DNA of 64,000 nucleotides from Cyclospora cayetanensis. Taxonomy: Eukaryota; Apicomplexa; Conoidasida; Eucoccidiorida; Eimeriidae. Where the stretch lies: assembly GCF_002999335.1 (NCBI RefSeq), contig NW_020312336.1, positions 186,001-250,000 of the forward strand, read 5' to 3'. Positions 1 to 12,374 of the stretch are shown here, in pieces. The translations under genes were made by a program, and so were the position numbers. The notes under the pieces are model-generated. The model did not search any database and was not told the origin of the DNA. It saw nothing but the letters and a program-made list of their open reading frames with translations. How positions within the stretch are numbered: position 1 is the stretch's first letter; each line of letters starts with the position of its first letter.

Positions 1-152
1 CGGTAAGCTTGTACTATATTAGAAATCTAGAGGGATTCCTAGGTGTCAGGTCTTAGTAAGAACTCGGACTAGTGTTGCTCAGCTGGTCTTTGTAACGGTG
101 ACGCTATGTATCCTCAGAAGTGTACCCCATGCCTCCTGCCAGATTCTTTTAC

Positions 153-2230
153 CTGCGTGTGGGGGTAACTGAAGAATGATCATATCCACGGCCCATAGGA
201 TCTCGCACATGTAGTTCGTCCCATCTTCCAGAACCGATAGCAGCTCATCGCATAAGTGCTTGATGCTCTCTGCGCCTTCCTTTGTTTGCATAAAGCTAGT
301 ACCACCAGCAGCTGTCTGCGGGCTGTCCAGGGGGCTAGCGAAAGAAACCACCAGATCGACTGAGCATAAAAACGCATACCTTTCATAGGGAGAGCAGAGT
401 ATGCACAGTAGCAGCGCAAGCAGGTGGTCTCACTATTTAAACCAAAGCAACAAGAAAGGGGCACATAGAGTATCGGTGAGGAAAAGAATAGTGCGCAAAA
501 ATTTTGGTGGATCCCGCTCCGAAAGCTAAGGGTTCTGTGTTTTTCTTGAAGAGCCAGTGATGGCTCTTCCAAAAGAACGAGCGATATGACGAAACGGCGA
601 GGAACGCACTTGGGGCGTCCGGTTCCTTGCGGTTGTGTCTCTGTATCTCATGAAGAATATCTTCAATATATACTTTTGCTGCGGCAGCTCCCTCCTCCTT
701 GGAAGCCCCCTGAAGGAAAGAAGCGGGCCCCCCCCTTTGCTGCAGAACAGAGTAAGGACCATGATTGCACTGCTGCAGTGGCACTTTTGCGTTGACCGTC
801 TTGATAACGACTGTCAATGGCTCGTTGGTCGTGTTCTGTAACTGAAGCCGTCGTGTTAAAAACTTAGAAGCCTTCTCGCTGTATGCCAGATTAATGACAC
901 CGGTGCACGAATAATCCAAATACGTGGCGTCCACTGTTACGCCCCCAACGGTGTGTATGCACTGAGATTTCTTTTCGCTAACTGTTCGCGCTTGAGGATT
1001 ACCAAGCAGAGTCCCTGTGTAAATATCCACTACGTCTGAAGGGAGCCAGCCCCTGCCATATGGGTTAACGGGTGGAGTTTCCACTTGGTCCGACACAGAG
1101 CCTTCCTCTGGTGTTGTGTAGAACCTGCTTCTAGCCGGTCTGCTTCCAGATGGATTACCTGAACTCATAGAGCCCCCATCCACACCACGCATAGTGTTAT
1201 TCCCTGAAGGCGTATAGCTGCTGCCATCGCCATCATCCAAAGGCGTGCCAACGTATCTGCTTCCAAAATACCTGTGTCTTGGATATGTCGCTGATCTATG
1301 CTCAGGATTCGTGGGGTGTCTATAGCCAAGCGAACTACGGAGTTTCCTATAAAAGTACTCCGGGTAACCTCTAATATACCGACTTTCTCCGCTATCGTTG
1401 ACGCCGGACGACCCTTCATGTGACGATCCTAAGGCAGAAACTGTCGAAATACTGGTACCAGCAGCTCCACTCTGCTCCTGACCAGTTGCTTCGGACTCCG
1501 AGGCGGTTGAGAGCTCTTCAGCAGCCTCTGCCACACTACCTTGAGCGGCCTCTTCTGCTCTCGTCTGTTCCTCAGCGTGTTTATCAAGGAGCGGAAGTTC
1601 CTCAAAGTCTTTTGGCGGACCAGAATGCTTAAGGTCTTCTGACTCTGGGGACTCGGTCGACCCCGAGGGATTCCAGCTCCACACAGTGGACACCGATTTT
1701 GAGTTGCTGGAATCGGCTTCGCCGGCAAGAAATGCAGATGCTTCATTGGCTTCAGCAGGTCCAACGTCCGCTACTATGTGGCGACTGACTATCTGAACTC
1801 TCTCTCCTGAGTGCAGGGTCTGGCCGGCCATTACGCTATTGGTGACCTCTGCAGCCGATTGAGCGGAGGCAGTAGATTCTACAGAAAGACGGGGCCCTGT
1901 AGGGCCAGCGGGATCACGCAGGAAAGATGTTGCGTCATCAGCTTTTGGGGAGGCCGAGGACGCAGACTTCTGCTGTATGAACGCACCGTCACTAGCGCCA
2001 CCATCAAGAAGCACCGGCCGACCCACCCGGAGGGATTCTTTGCCCACCCCTGAGCTGGCAGGAGAAGCCTCATGAGAAGCGAATTCGAGTGTGGGACGAT
2101 GCGAAGCATGAAGCACTTCACTGGCGCGTTCATCGCGCAAAGTCCCAAAGGCTGTAAATGAGCCATGCAGCACAAAGACGAAGGCCGCAAGAATGACCCA
2201 GCGACCTGCTCTAGTTATAGGACTCCCCAT
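153..2230 (-). CDS. Secreted Ser/Glu-rich protein, unknown family (3' end outside window)
   Basis: I do not recognise this gene. Exon 1 (2230-610) starts at an ATG and encodes a hydrophobic signal peptide (about residues 11-28) followed by a long Ser/Glu/Ala-rich, low-complexity region. Residues 420-490 look more ordered, with cysteines at 424, 442 and 488 (numbered from the ATG). A donor after codon 540 (A|GTGCGT, phase 1) matches an acceptor at 360 in phase 1. Exon 2 (359-153) has a helical, acidic sequence and ends at another phase-1 donor (G|GTAAAA), so the gene probably continues past the left edge. Short SFL, AFL, SFM and AFI motifs recur (residues 83, 102, 166, 504 and in exon 2). Similar motifs are maturation sites in coccidian rhoptry or microneme proteins, but that role is only inferred. 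The reading frame is solid; the exact splice sites are less so. Confidence 0.6.
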
Positions 2231-4629
2231 AATAATGAATCTTGCTTGGAATTAACGGGACAGATAAGGGGTGAGAGGCGGACGCAAGATACCACAAAGG
2301 CGTGGAATCAGCCTCGTTGAGACACGCAGGAATGGTCAAGCGTCTTGCTGTGGCTATCGCACTACAGAAGAGAGTTGAGTCCCAACGTCACGGCATCGTG
2401 CAAAATTCTGCATAAAGTAAACAAAGCCTCTTGTTTGGTGGGGGATGAAGCAAGAAGAAGCAGATACAGTACCGCTTGCATCGACCCCACGCTCACCCTA
2501 ACTTGCAGGGAACCATTCAACTTGTGGCTCGGCAGAAACACTGCGAAGTTCATGAGCAGAGGACAAAATAACGCGCGTTAAAGAGCATATGACTCGAATA
2601 AAACAGGGGAAACAGATAGTACACTGAGTATCTAGGCACATCGAGCCGTCGATGCCCAGAGGCTGACACCCAACCGACAGCTGCAGCACGGAGGGACTCC
2701 GGCTGCTTGCTTCGAAACGCACGAAAGCAACAAACCGCATGGTACATTACAAAATCTCGGAACATCAATTACAAGGTGATTCGTTGAGGACAATCTGTGC
2801 AATGGAGCAACTCCGATGAAAACAACTCCTGTGTTGCACTATATCTACTTGTCGCTGGCTTCGAACCTAGAGTCATAGGGAAGCACATGCCATGCTTTCC
2901 TGGTTCTCAAACGTTTTGACCCGCGTTACAAATTCATTAATGTCGGGCTGCTATCCTACCAAGTGTACGGACTCTTGCAAGTCGTGTCCCTGGCAGTCGA
3001 CAGAATACATACAAATGGCTGATAGGGAGCTTGACTTTTCACCGCTAGTCATTTCCCGGCGCGCCCTCCGCGATGCTTTTGCAGTCAATTACGCACATAC
3101 ATTGTGATTACAAGACTCACTTGAATATTAGCTGGGTGTATCGGCCTAGTCCATACTGTGTATTTTGTGCGGTTGTATTAGATAGCACTGGCACATAATA
3201 TGCCCTGTTGACAGATGGCGTTCGGTTAATGCGCATGTTATGTCAGTCCTTAGGGCTCCCTGGACTGCTCAAAGAGCGCAGTTGTTTCTATCTTGATTGC
3301 CTCTAGGCTCCCCGTGCGTGGAGCCCCGAGGGTGAACGCGAGAAAAGCGGGAACTTGGGTTAAGGGCTATGAGTAGGGGCTCTTTTTTTCCAAGACTTTC
3401 CTCAGCTTCGATGGTGTTGGCGGCCTTATTCAGTGCGTGCGCCTTTGAGAGCACCGTCTGAGCAGTCCAGGCTGACACACTCACGCATATATATGTATAT
3501 ATACATATATATATGTGAATATTCAGATGCATATACTCACACTGTCCATTGCATTACCGCAGTGCGTTGGCCCACAATATGCATTTTTACGATAGATTCA
3601 GCACCGCGCTGCACAAAATGGAATAGATGAACAGCTGAACCTTCTGTCTAATAATTAGAAGGCATGTATATCCTATGACAGCGATTGTCTGGGAATGGCT
3701 TGGCTCAGTGGACTGGGAGCCGTCTCCCTGGCTCGACAGGTCACAATCTGACCTAGTATACTTTCCCTGAATACCCCCACAAGGAGCACTGTTCTTAGGA
3801 GGGAGATCCATGGAAAAACTAATAAAATAGATATGCCACTACGTTTACGATTGCTGCTTGCCTGTTCACAAGTGTTTCCACAAAAGAACTGCCTTTTATC
3901 GTGTTTTATCTCTTCATATGCCTACTGGTTTTAGCTCTTACTGAGTTGCTGGGCTGCTGCCGTGACGCTTCGAGGCTTTTGCTTCATGGGCATGCTGTCG
4001 CGAACCTTGCACATGCAATTTCGCAAATTAGGCAGTGGGTTCAAAGGGTACTAGCTTTCTTGCAGTTTGGTGCATGTGGAGAATAGCGTTTCTGCTTTAC
4101 ATGCATTCTGTCGAAGCATACAGATTAGTGTTTCATTTAGCCCCTTATTTACACTGAATAAAGGTTGCCTGTTCATGGCAATGCGCATATGCAGTTTCTT
4201 CAGTATTTAGTTTATCGGTAAGAATATGTATGTTCTAAAATGAGCGTTTTATTATATATTGCCCGAAAATTCCCCCGCTTTCCTAGGCAGCCGCACTTGC
4301 CAAGTGCCACCTGCGGCTGCCTGCCCGTGACTCTTAAGATGAGACTTCGAGTCATTTACGCTGCGCCTCGCTGCCTGCCTGCATATGTTCCCGCCAATAC
4401 CTTCTCTCTACTTTCCCCTAAATCAGATCAGTAAGGCCATTCCTGTTGCGGTACGGTGACCCTAGTGCTTTGATTAAAATTATTACAAACTAGTCAACAG
4501 AAGAGTTAGCGGTTCCGGTAGAGACAATGAATTCGTTCAGCCGAGAACTCCTGGTGCATTTGCAAATCCTTGAGTACGCGGCAGCTCAAGTAGATAGCGC
4601 AAACATCTTGCCACACTGAAGAGCCCCCA
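2231..4629. other. Intergenic stretch without a supported gene
   Basis: No open frame here shows family motifs, coiled-coil character or matching splice phases. It lies between the 5' end of the secreted protein and the 3' end of the LMBR1 gene. An AT-rich alternating tract sits at 3487-3517. Confidence 0.55.
3487..3517. repeat. AT/ATGT microsatellite
   Basis: An imperfect alternating purine-pyrimidine run (TATATATGTATATATACATATATATATG type) in non-coding DNA. Confidence 0.8.
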
Positions 4630-7600
4630 TTACACGGCAATTAGTCGGGTTGACTCATCCAGCACGGCCAAATCATCGAGATCGTCCGATGCGGCGCTTG
4701 GATGCTGAGGCCCCAGGGCATTCGAGAGGTGAGAGGGGCTAAGCCGAAAGAAGGCACCATACGCAAGGCAGCCAAGGACGCAAGCTGAATCAGTAGAGTC
4801 GCACACACTTCGCAAAACGAGCTGGGCTGGCGAGACAGTGAAGGTCGGTGCGCATCGACAAAAACCCACCACTGAAGTTGCGCAACTACGGCAGCAGTGG
4901 CCACTGACGCCAGGACCAGCAATCAGGAAACTTACCAAGGAAGAGCCAATTGCCGCAGTATAAGAGGGCCGCGAGCGTCGGCGTTGCTGCAGCAGCACCA
5001 TTCCAGTCGATGGCTGTTTAATAGAAGCACCCAGCAGCTCAAAGCTCATAGAGCAGAGGCTTAGTAGTAGGCGGAAGAGAATTGCGACACACAGGGGCAT
5101 ACAAGCATTCGCGTACCGAACGCCACCCGAGAAAGGGCCGCAGCGAATATGGTAAGGCGGCACGAGGTGCCTGCAGCTGCTGCGTGGAGTGAGCAGCTAA
5201 TCGCGTCCGATCCATTCTGCAGCAGCCGGTGTAACACAGGACGCAATACATCGAACAGTCCATAAAGAAGCAGCGTCAACACTGCTCACAAGGAGATCCT
5301 CGAAAAGCCTCGAAAAAGCCTTGAACCAGCTAGAATGAGGGCTACGAAAAACCGTTCTACTTCACTGGAAGAGACTGCGCACTGGTTGCCTTAAAGCTCC
5401 CTTACATGAGGCGTGAACATTTGATTGCCGAAAGACGCATACTGCGGTGCCGCCTGCGCAACAACCGAGGAGCACGAAAGACGCAGGTAAAGAAAAGGTA
5501 GCGATGTGGGCGCCACAAGCAGATAGAACCAAAGGGCTCTTTGTTCAGCCTGCGCCATGTTTTGTCAAATACTGTTTTTGCTGGTGCATCGGCTGTTGGA
5601 TGAACAAACGTGCCCTAAGCTGCTCCACGGAGGAAAGCGCATAGCAAAGTTGCCAATCACTCATAAAGAGATTTCAGGAGCTTTTCAGAGCAAATCAAGC
5701 AGATCATGCGATTTTCCTGGATCCGCAACGAGCTACAGGCGTTGCGGGGTTGCCCCTGCAGCTGCGCGCCATTCCGTGTGAAAAGTACACCAACCTCGTC
5801 CTCCGTCGGACTGAAGAGTGGAGGAGGAGTCAATGGTCAACTGTCTAACCTACCGTGAAGATGCATAGGGCAGCGGCCAGGATGTGATTGGCGAGCAAGG
5901 CGGACAGCAACAACAGCACCTGAGAAACCACCCAGACTGAAGCAAAAGAGCCACTGATGTCGCAAGGAGCACCCAAGCATGAATTTTTCTCCTCATCGAG
6001 CCGGAAGGACGGCAGCTGTTTCTCGCTGCTCTGCCCACAAGAAGTGCTGAAAAAACGGGATCAGGACCTGAGGAGAAGAGCCGAAACTCTTGACTTTCAT
6101 GTGTTGTTGCAGCTCGCGGGCTCCTTTGTGCTCATCTGAATACCGCAGCAAAAGCTCCAGGAGGCCGTAAAGGCCCCCAAAGAGCAGAAGCAGCAGCCAG
6201 CAACAGACCAACCAGAGATCGGCAGGGGGGTACTGAGGCAGAGCAAACACCATGGCAGACGAGAGTATGGGCGGGTGTGTTTCCGATCCTGTTGATCCAG
6301 AAAGGTCGGCGGATGCGTTCTTGCCGGCATGTGGTTCCTAAGAGGTGGACGGCTATAGCACGCAGGAATGAATCTCGTTCTCATTAAAGCCCCTTCGCGC
6401 ATATTGGTGGTTTGAAGACACGAGTGCCGAGAACTCTGTACATACTGCCGACAAAGAAGCGCCTTAGCCATGAGGAAGACGCGGCAAGCGTACCGACGAG
6501 AGGAAGAGCAACATTGCATCTGCAGGGGTCAAGGGGCCTTCGGAGAAAGGGGCTGCAAAGCCGCAGCGCCAGCCGCAAGTGGAATGTTTTAGACGCCACA
6601 GGAGAGCCGTAGCCAGGGAAAGCAGCATTAAAACAAGCAACAGCAACACGCCCACGCCAACGAGCCTTCGGAAGTGGAGCGGCAAGCGGCACAGAAGCGA
6701 GTAAGTCGACATGGGGCCCTGTTCGGCTTCCTGCACAACGCCAACACGAGGACGGAGAGTGGAGCGCCTGGTGTATATGCGCCTCTCGTCTCTCCATTTA
6801 ACGGCGCTCGAGTAGAAACGGCTGAAAAAGGATGGCTAATCGAGCTCACTTCCGAGCATACGTCACGAAATCCCACAAATGTTGCCACGCGCACCTGGAG
6901 CTGATAGTGCTTCTCGCTGCACAGGCGCTGCTGGATCCTCAGTCTCTCGAGCACTTCTCGATCTTTGGCCCCCATGGCGTGCAGGTTCCCCGCGTACTTG
7001 CTCTGCGACATGCGACGGCAGCAGGAAATCCAGCGATCCAAACGCATTCTTCAACAGGGCATCTAAGCACGCTCAGCGTGTCAGAATCACGGTCCATTCT
7101 GCCCGTGCGTTTGCAAGTTTTCCTGCTCTTCCCCGCAGTCTGTGTCTGGCACCTCTTGACGCTTTGCCTCTGAAAGCGGGTATAAAGGCATCCCCCCACA
7201 CAGTCCGAGGGCAGTCCAACAGTACCTGGATCCTTCGTTGCTGCTCGCGCAACGCAGTGATCTCTTGCTGCACTTGCTGCTGCTTTTGATGCGTTGAAGG
7301 GCCACGCCGAAGCCATGCCAGGGGCACTGCCGCGAGGCCGAACGCACCGAAGAAAATCCACACCACTTGCGCTGAACGCACACACCCCAACAAGCAGCCA
7401 AAGCCTCTCCCCCAATTAAGTACAGCTGTGGAAAGCGCGCAGTCGAAATAGCCTTTATGGGACCCTAAGGACTAAGGAAGGTGTACGCACAGGCGAGCAA
7501 GTACACAAACAACGCAACGACATACACAAAATGTATGCATCCCTATATGTAGATAGATATATGTATATATCCATATAAACTCTTTTTCTGCCAGCAGGTG

Positions 7601-8930
7601 CTGAACCTTGTAGCGCATGGGTCTACGCAAGTCTGCACACGAGTTCCTCTCTCGCCTTTTCCCCACTCTTCATCAAGAGTTCATACGAAAGCCTGGCGGA
7701 ACCGTAGTGTAGTGTAGGGACGGCGCTTACCCGCGCAAAGGAAGCAGGCGCCAAGGAAGAGTAAAGAGTCGACGCCTGTCTTGTGCACTCCTAAGAGTTG
7801 AGCCGTATAGAGCTGGATAGCTTCCGAGTCCACCTGCCGTGCCGCTGCTGCTGCCTTTACGGCTGCTGCGCTTGCTGCGGCTGCAGCAGCAGAGGCAGCA
7901 GCGGCAGCCGCTGCCATGAGGCCTGCAGGGTTGGATGATGCATGAGGGTTCTGTGGCACATTTGGTGCGTTCTGCTGAGTAGGTGTGGCGTAGCTCTCGA
8001 CTGTCTTGAAAAATGTTGGAGAGGGCATCCCTGGCCTCAGAGCGAGAAGGATAAGCAATATCGCACCAAGTCCAACCACGTAGCACCCCGTCCTTTTCAA
8101 GGCGACAAAACACGTCTCGCATGGCAACGCATCATACTCGTCGACATCTTGCGCCTAAAGGGACAAAGAGCACACGTTGCTGCTTTTAAAAGTACACAGT
8201 ACAACCAGGATACGCGGATCCTCAGTCAAAGATATCCACATACATGCATATATCACACACATGCATACATAGGTGCATACACACACAGCCACACATACAC
8301 ACATACATGCACACAATACACATATCCCCTCAACGTACTTGCACAAAAGTTGTAAGGGATCCTCACACCCCCCTGCATGCAACGGATGCCATACAGGAGG
8401 GGAGATGCAAAGATCAGAGAGGCAGAGGATCGCTGGGAGCTTACGCGTCTCCTGTTACTTTCGTTCGAGTAGAATATTGCGGCGGGCGTCAGCAGGAAGC
8501 AGCAGATAAATACAGCAAAGCCAAGGAACGCATACATGCGCTGTAGCAGCTCTACGGTCAGCGGCAGAAAAGCATTCTTCAGAGCTCTCCACCCTTCAGC
8601 AGCAGCAGCTGCTGCAGCTGCCCCCGCAGGAGTAAATGCTGAAGCTGTATTACTTGCATGCGCGGCAGCTGCTGCTTCTGCTACAGAGGGCGCCGGTGCC
8701 CCATCCGAATCAGCTTGCGCTCGCAGTGATCCGGATCCCATGCTTGAGGCGAGCATGATGTCGATAGGCACGAGAAATGCCAGGAGCAACGCCAAGGTGA
8801 GCGTACAGCAGAACGTAAACGCTGTGGCCGCATTGCTCTTCTTACAATCGACAAAGTGGTAATACAAAAGTATTGGCAGCACCACAGCAGCGCTGGCAGC
8901 AGCCAACGCCCCAAAGCCAACGAGTAGCAT
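4630..8930 (-). CDS. LMBR1 domain-containing membrane protein (LMBD1-like)
   Basis: Multi-spanning membrane protein of the LMBR1/LIMR family, whose animal member LMBRD1 acts in lysosomal cobalamin export. The substrate here is unknown. Exons in phase: 8930-8445, 8154-7731, 7371-7226, 7002-6895, 6730-6494, 6232-6068, 5919-5850, 5281-5117, 4986-4936, then from 4903. The start is the first in-frame ATG, just before a hydrophobic helix. Family landmarks in order: an N-terminal helix, the LVPIDIML segment after a short basic loop, VELLQRMYAFLGFAV, a cytosolic Lys/Arg/Gln coiled segment (exons 3-4), and LAALLYCGNWLFL near the C terminus, matching the human SAAYYFGNWAFL region. Two loops carry polyalanine inserts not seen in human LMBRD1 (around 8590-8620 and 7845-7915). 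The final exon is uncertain. A frame ending at 4630 gives an acidic tail like the family; another frame ends at 4641. Confidence 0.8.
8228..8335. repeat. CA/TACA microsatellite in LMBR1 intron 1
   Basis: Irregular ACATACA/CACACA units inside the intron between the exons ending at 8445 and starting at 8154. Confidence 0.75.
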
Positions 8931-9791
8931 TGCCTTGTTCCTTATGGCAACCCCATTTCTCCGGTTTGTTGCAACAAATCTGCACCGAACTTCTGCGCCG
9001 TTTCCTCGAAAGGCAACGCTACTGCATAAGGCACAAATGGTCAGTCCTGCCACTCAGCCCCTCTAGCACTAAAGTTCCGTCCTTAGAGCAATGTGGGCTT
9101 CGTGCCTTTGACATGGCCCATGTGGCAAGCGGCCGTGTTGCCGCCTTTGGTAGTATGTTGGCGGGGCAGGCCCTTAGGCGCCCAGCGGACTAAAGGAAGG
9201 GCTTCGTGTGATTGAGACGAGCAGAGAAGCTCAAACGAAGTTTAGAAATGTGAAATATCTCTAAAGAGGGGTTCTTTGCAACAACAAACGCGCAAGCCGT
9301 GCTCCTGCGGCATGGCTCAGCGCAAACGGACCGCTATGTGACCAGCCCACTAGGAAGACCAGGCTTTCTAATCCTGTAGAATTTTGGAAATTGCGTAGAT
9401 GAGAATGGCAAGCCCATTCTATTGACGCGCGGATTGCGGGGTTTTGTTGCAGGTGGATGCTTCCTTCATCACATATCATGTCGGTCGTCAAGGGTCTGCA
9501 TGCTTTGGCAGGTGCGTTGTCTCACCAAGTGCCGAATCAAGTGGCAAGTATTCTACACGGAAATAGTCTGCACAATTTTGTTTTATCGTCATGCCCGGTA
9601 ATGACAGGAGTCTACTTAGCCCTCAACTGTGCAGGTTAATTAGCGTTCGCGCTGCCATAGTGATAAAGCAGCCCTTTCGTAATACTCGCACTGCAACCAA
9701 GGCTAACTCTGCTTCTTAGAAGCTGCAATCCCTTTTGAATCAAAAGGAGGACTCATTGTGGCTTTTTGGTCGCCGGGTGAGAGCCGCTGCA
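8931..9791. other. Intergenic, probably a bidirectional promoter region
   Basis: Lies between the divergent starts of the LMBR1 gene (-) and the coiled-coil gene (+). I see no supported coding exon in it. A frame open upstream of the LMBR1 ATG has no ATG of its own, so I treat it as 5' leader. Confidence 0.45.
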
Positions 9792-10855
9792 ATGGCGTTG
9801 CCCAACTCAAACGGCAAAGCCGACATTTGTCTGCGATGTCCCGAGCATGACTCAGCTGCAAATGAACTCAGCAATCGAGTAAATGAACTACTTTTGGGTA
9901 TGGCTTGACCGATTATTGAAAAGGGTGCATGCTCAGCGCACTAGCTCTCATTCTTCAGAGTACTTTCTCCTTGACGCCTTCTGTCGTTTTAGTGGCACAA
10001 GACAGCGGGGAGTGGCGGAACAAATGCTGCAGAGAGTGCAATTGTTATCGTGCAGTGACTCCATCAAAACTATTGCATTGGTTTTCTTGTGGAAATTGAG
10101 GTCAGGTAGTGAAGCACTGGAAACTGAGAGTCGGAAGCATTTGGAGGGAATGGCGACCAAAGCCCAATATATCGAGGAGCAGCAGCTAAAAGTGGGTCGG
10201 CTCCTGTATTTTTTTACAGATTATAGCTCTAAAAGCGTTTGCTTGCTTCCCTCACATTTCTCTTGAGCTCTAGGGGGGAAACGACCATGCGACGGCAAAG
10301 CTTGTCACGAACAAGAATAACACGCGTTGGCTCCCTCTTTAGACGAATGGCTCTGTAAATAGAAACCAGGCTAGGATTTGTACGCATGAATTCTTGTTGT
10401 CACCATAGCATAACTTCGGTATTTTAGCAGTGCCTGTTTCTAAGCTTAAGCATCTGGATTAAGGATTAGCAGTGCACTGCGCCTCAGACAGTGGGGCAAC
10501 GAATTGCAGAACAGCTAAAGCCGCTTCAAGCTGAGAAGAAGCTCCTGTTGACTGCAATGAAATGCAGAAAACTGGAAGAACGCCTCCACAGGCAAGCCAG
10601 CTACTGCCCACTTAAGCTCACCACGCGCCCATATTGAATGTACAGGCGAAGAGCGCTACTTCTGAAGATTTAAACCCAATGGCCACATAAGGAACAACAC
10701 TATTCTGCACAAAACAAAGCCTTACGTGCTAGTAAGGCACAGCGATAATGATGGTGCTCGCCCCCCTCAGGTTGCAGTGTGAGGCTTCCAACGTACAACA
10801 GGTGTTGCAGCAGCAGGAACAGCTAATTGCAGATCTTAAAGCTGTTAAGGGATAA
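9792..10855 (+). CDS. Small multi-exon coiled-coil protein
   Basis: I do not recognise the family. The first exon starts at ATG 9792 (MALPNSNGKADIC) and ends near 9897 at a GTATGG donor, or at GTAAAT near 9879. The middle exon or exons (about 9993-10190) encode Gln/Glu/Lys-rich helices (EQMLQRVQLL, SEALETESRKHLEGMATKAQ). A further exon from 10488 reads GQRIAEQLKPLQAEKKLLL and the last exon (10771-10855) ends LQQQEQLIADLKAVKG and stop. Acceptors have pyrimidine tracts, and every exon is rich in heptad-like leucines while the introns are not, which is why I believe the gene. The phase between the first two exons does not close cleanly, so the exon model is provisional. It could be a structural or cytoskeletal protein. 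Confidence 0.45.
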
Positions 10856-12374
10856 TCAAGCTACCATCCTGGCCTCCAATAGTTACACGGTGAGATCCTG
10901 TCACTAATTGCCCCAAGCCTTTTTCAATGGCAAGCTTCCAAGTGCGGATTTTCATGTGCTTCTGCCGTTGTACAAGTTCTACTAGAGGATACACTTTGGT
11001 CTTTACAGTCCAGACGGCGCTTCAAGGTCACCTAGACAGATTGAGCTCCGAAAGCTGGTCGAACGCACCGCTTGCACTTGAATACGACGATACTATTATG
11101 GGCTAAGAAAATTTTGACAGTCGCCACCACACCGGTTCATATTACGGTGCACGTTTATTCTATTTGCTTTGAAAAATGATCAGCATCTCACGAGCAATGC
11201 TTGCGCCGTGTAGCTGTCCATAATGTTGCTATCATGAGAGCACGCACATGCATAAACTCCTTCAGGGGTGCATCAATTTGCACTATGGATAACAGTCTCC
11301 CATGGGTTTGAGACCCTATGGGCAGGGCACAATGGAAGAAAACAGATTCTTCACACCAATGCAGTGCTTTCCATTATTTGTTGATCTTTTCTTGTGGATA
11401 CGAGCCTGTCTGAGGGGACCTTTTGAGGAACGCTATTTACACGAACACATAGAAAAAATGGATTGAGCCTAGACAGTGACAGCCAAAAACCACGAAGACT
11501 CTAGATAGTGGGCGAAGAGCACATGCGAAAACAAGCCGGCTTTTAGTAGCAAATGGCTTTTGCGTGCATACTTTTCGATAGCGTCGAAGCACAGTCCGGC
11601 CATGAACAGGAGAGATGACCACGCATTCCACTAAAATAAATTTCGTGTGAAATCAGATGTGTATAGTTTATAGTCCTGACGGGTTCATCAGGGTGTACCA
11701 CCGTTATCTCTCTTGAACTGGGCGATGCGCAATCGCACTCCAGCCAACGCAAAACCCCAGACCATTGGTTTCTTGACTAGGCAGGCTGGTTGTTGCAAAG
11801 CATAAAACCTACTCTTTTAGTCAGAAAAAAATAAAATTTATTGGCTTCATGATGCATAGTTACTAAGTACAGAACTATAAAAACTAATCACAAGTGTGCG
11901 TGGTGGTGCCGCGTATTTCATGCTACAGGTCGCGATGTCTGCCGCAATTCCAGGGAGCCACGGGGCTGTCTCTAACAGCACCAGCTATGTAGTCCCTAGA
12001 ATCGGATTCAAGCATTTTTTTGTCTTTGTATGGATGTACGTTGAAATATGCTCATTTGCATTAGCCAACAATTAAGTGGACACTGGAGGGCTGACGCCAC
12101 TTTGCGTCGCCGACTGACTGTGTGTAGAGATCCAGTGGGTGATTGTGAGGGTACGTTGATTCAGATGAGTAATTACATCATCGAACATTTCACTTGATTG
12201 AAGAGCAACTTTGGCCTTGCGACTCTTTCCCCATCTCGGAAGAGTCATGGCCAGCGTCTGGGAAATGTTCAAGGCCGGATACTCCGTGGTGGAGCAGAGA
12301 GAAAGTCGTGGCACATTCGTTTTGAAGCCCACTGCTCATTGACAATAGTGGCCGATGCATCCGATTCTGGTGCG
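10856..12374. other. Intergenic, no supported gene
   Basis: Frames here are short and lack motifs. The last 180 bases are in frame with the next gene but contain no ATG, so they may be leader or an unrecognised exon. Confidence 0.5.

Noticed and set aside
8228..8335. Repeat units resembling a CRISPR or tandem array
   Set aside because: They are irregular CA/TACA microsatellites inside an intron, with no fixed repeat or spacer lengths.
12198..12374. Upstream extension of the 12375-13409 protein to an earlier TTG
   Set aside because: A nuclear eukaryotic gene should start at ATG, and the added residues show no signal or motif.
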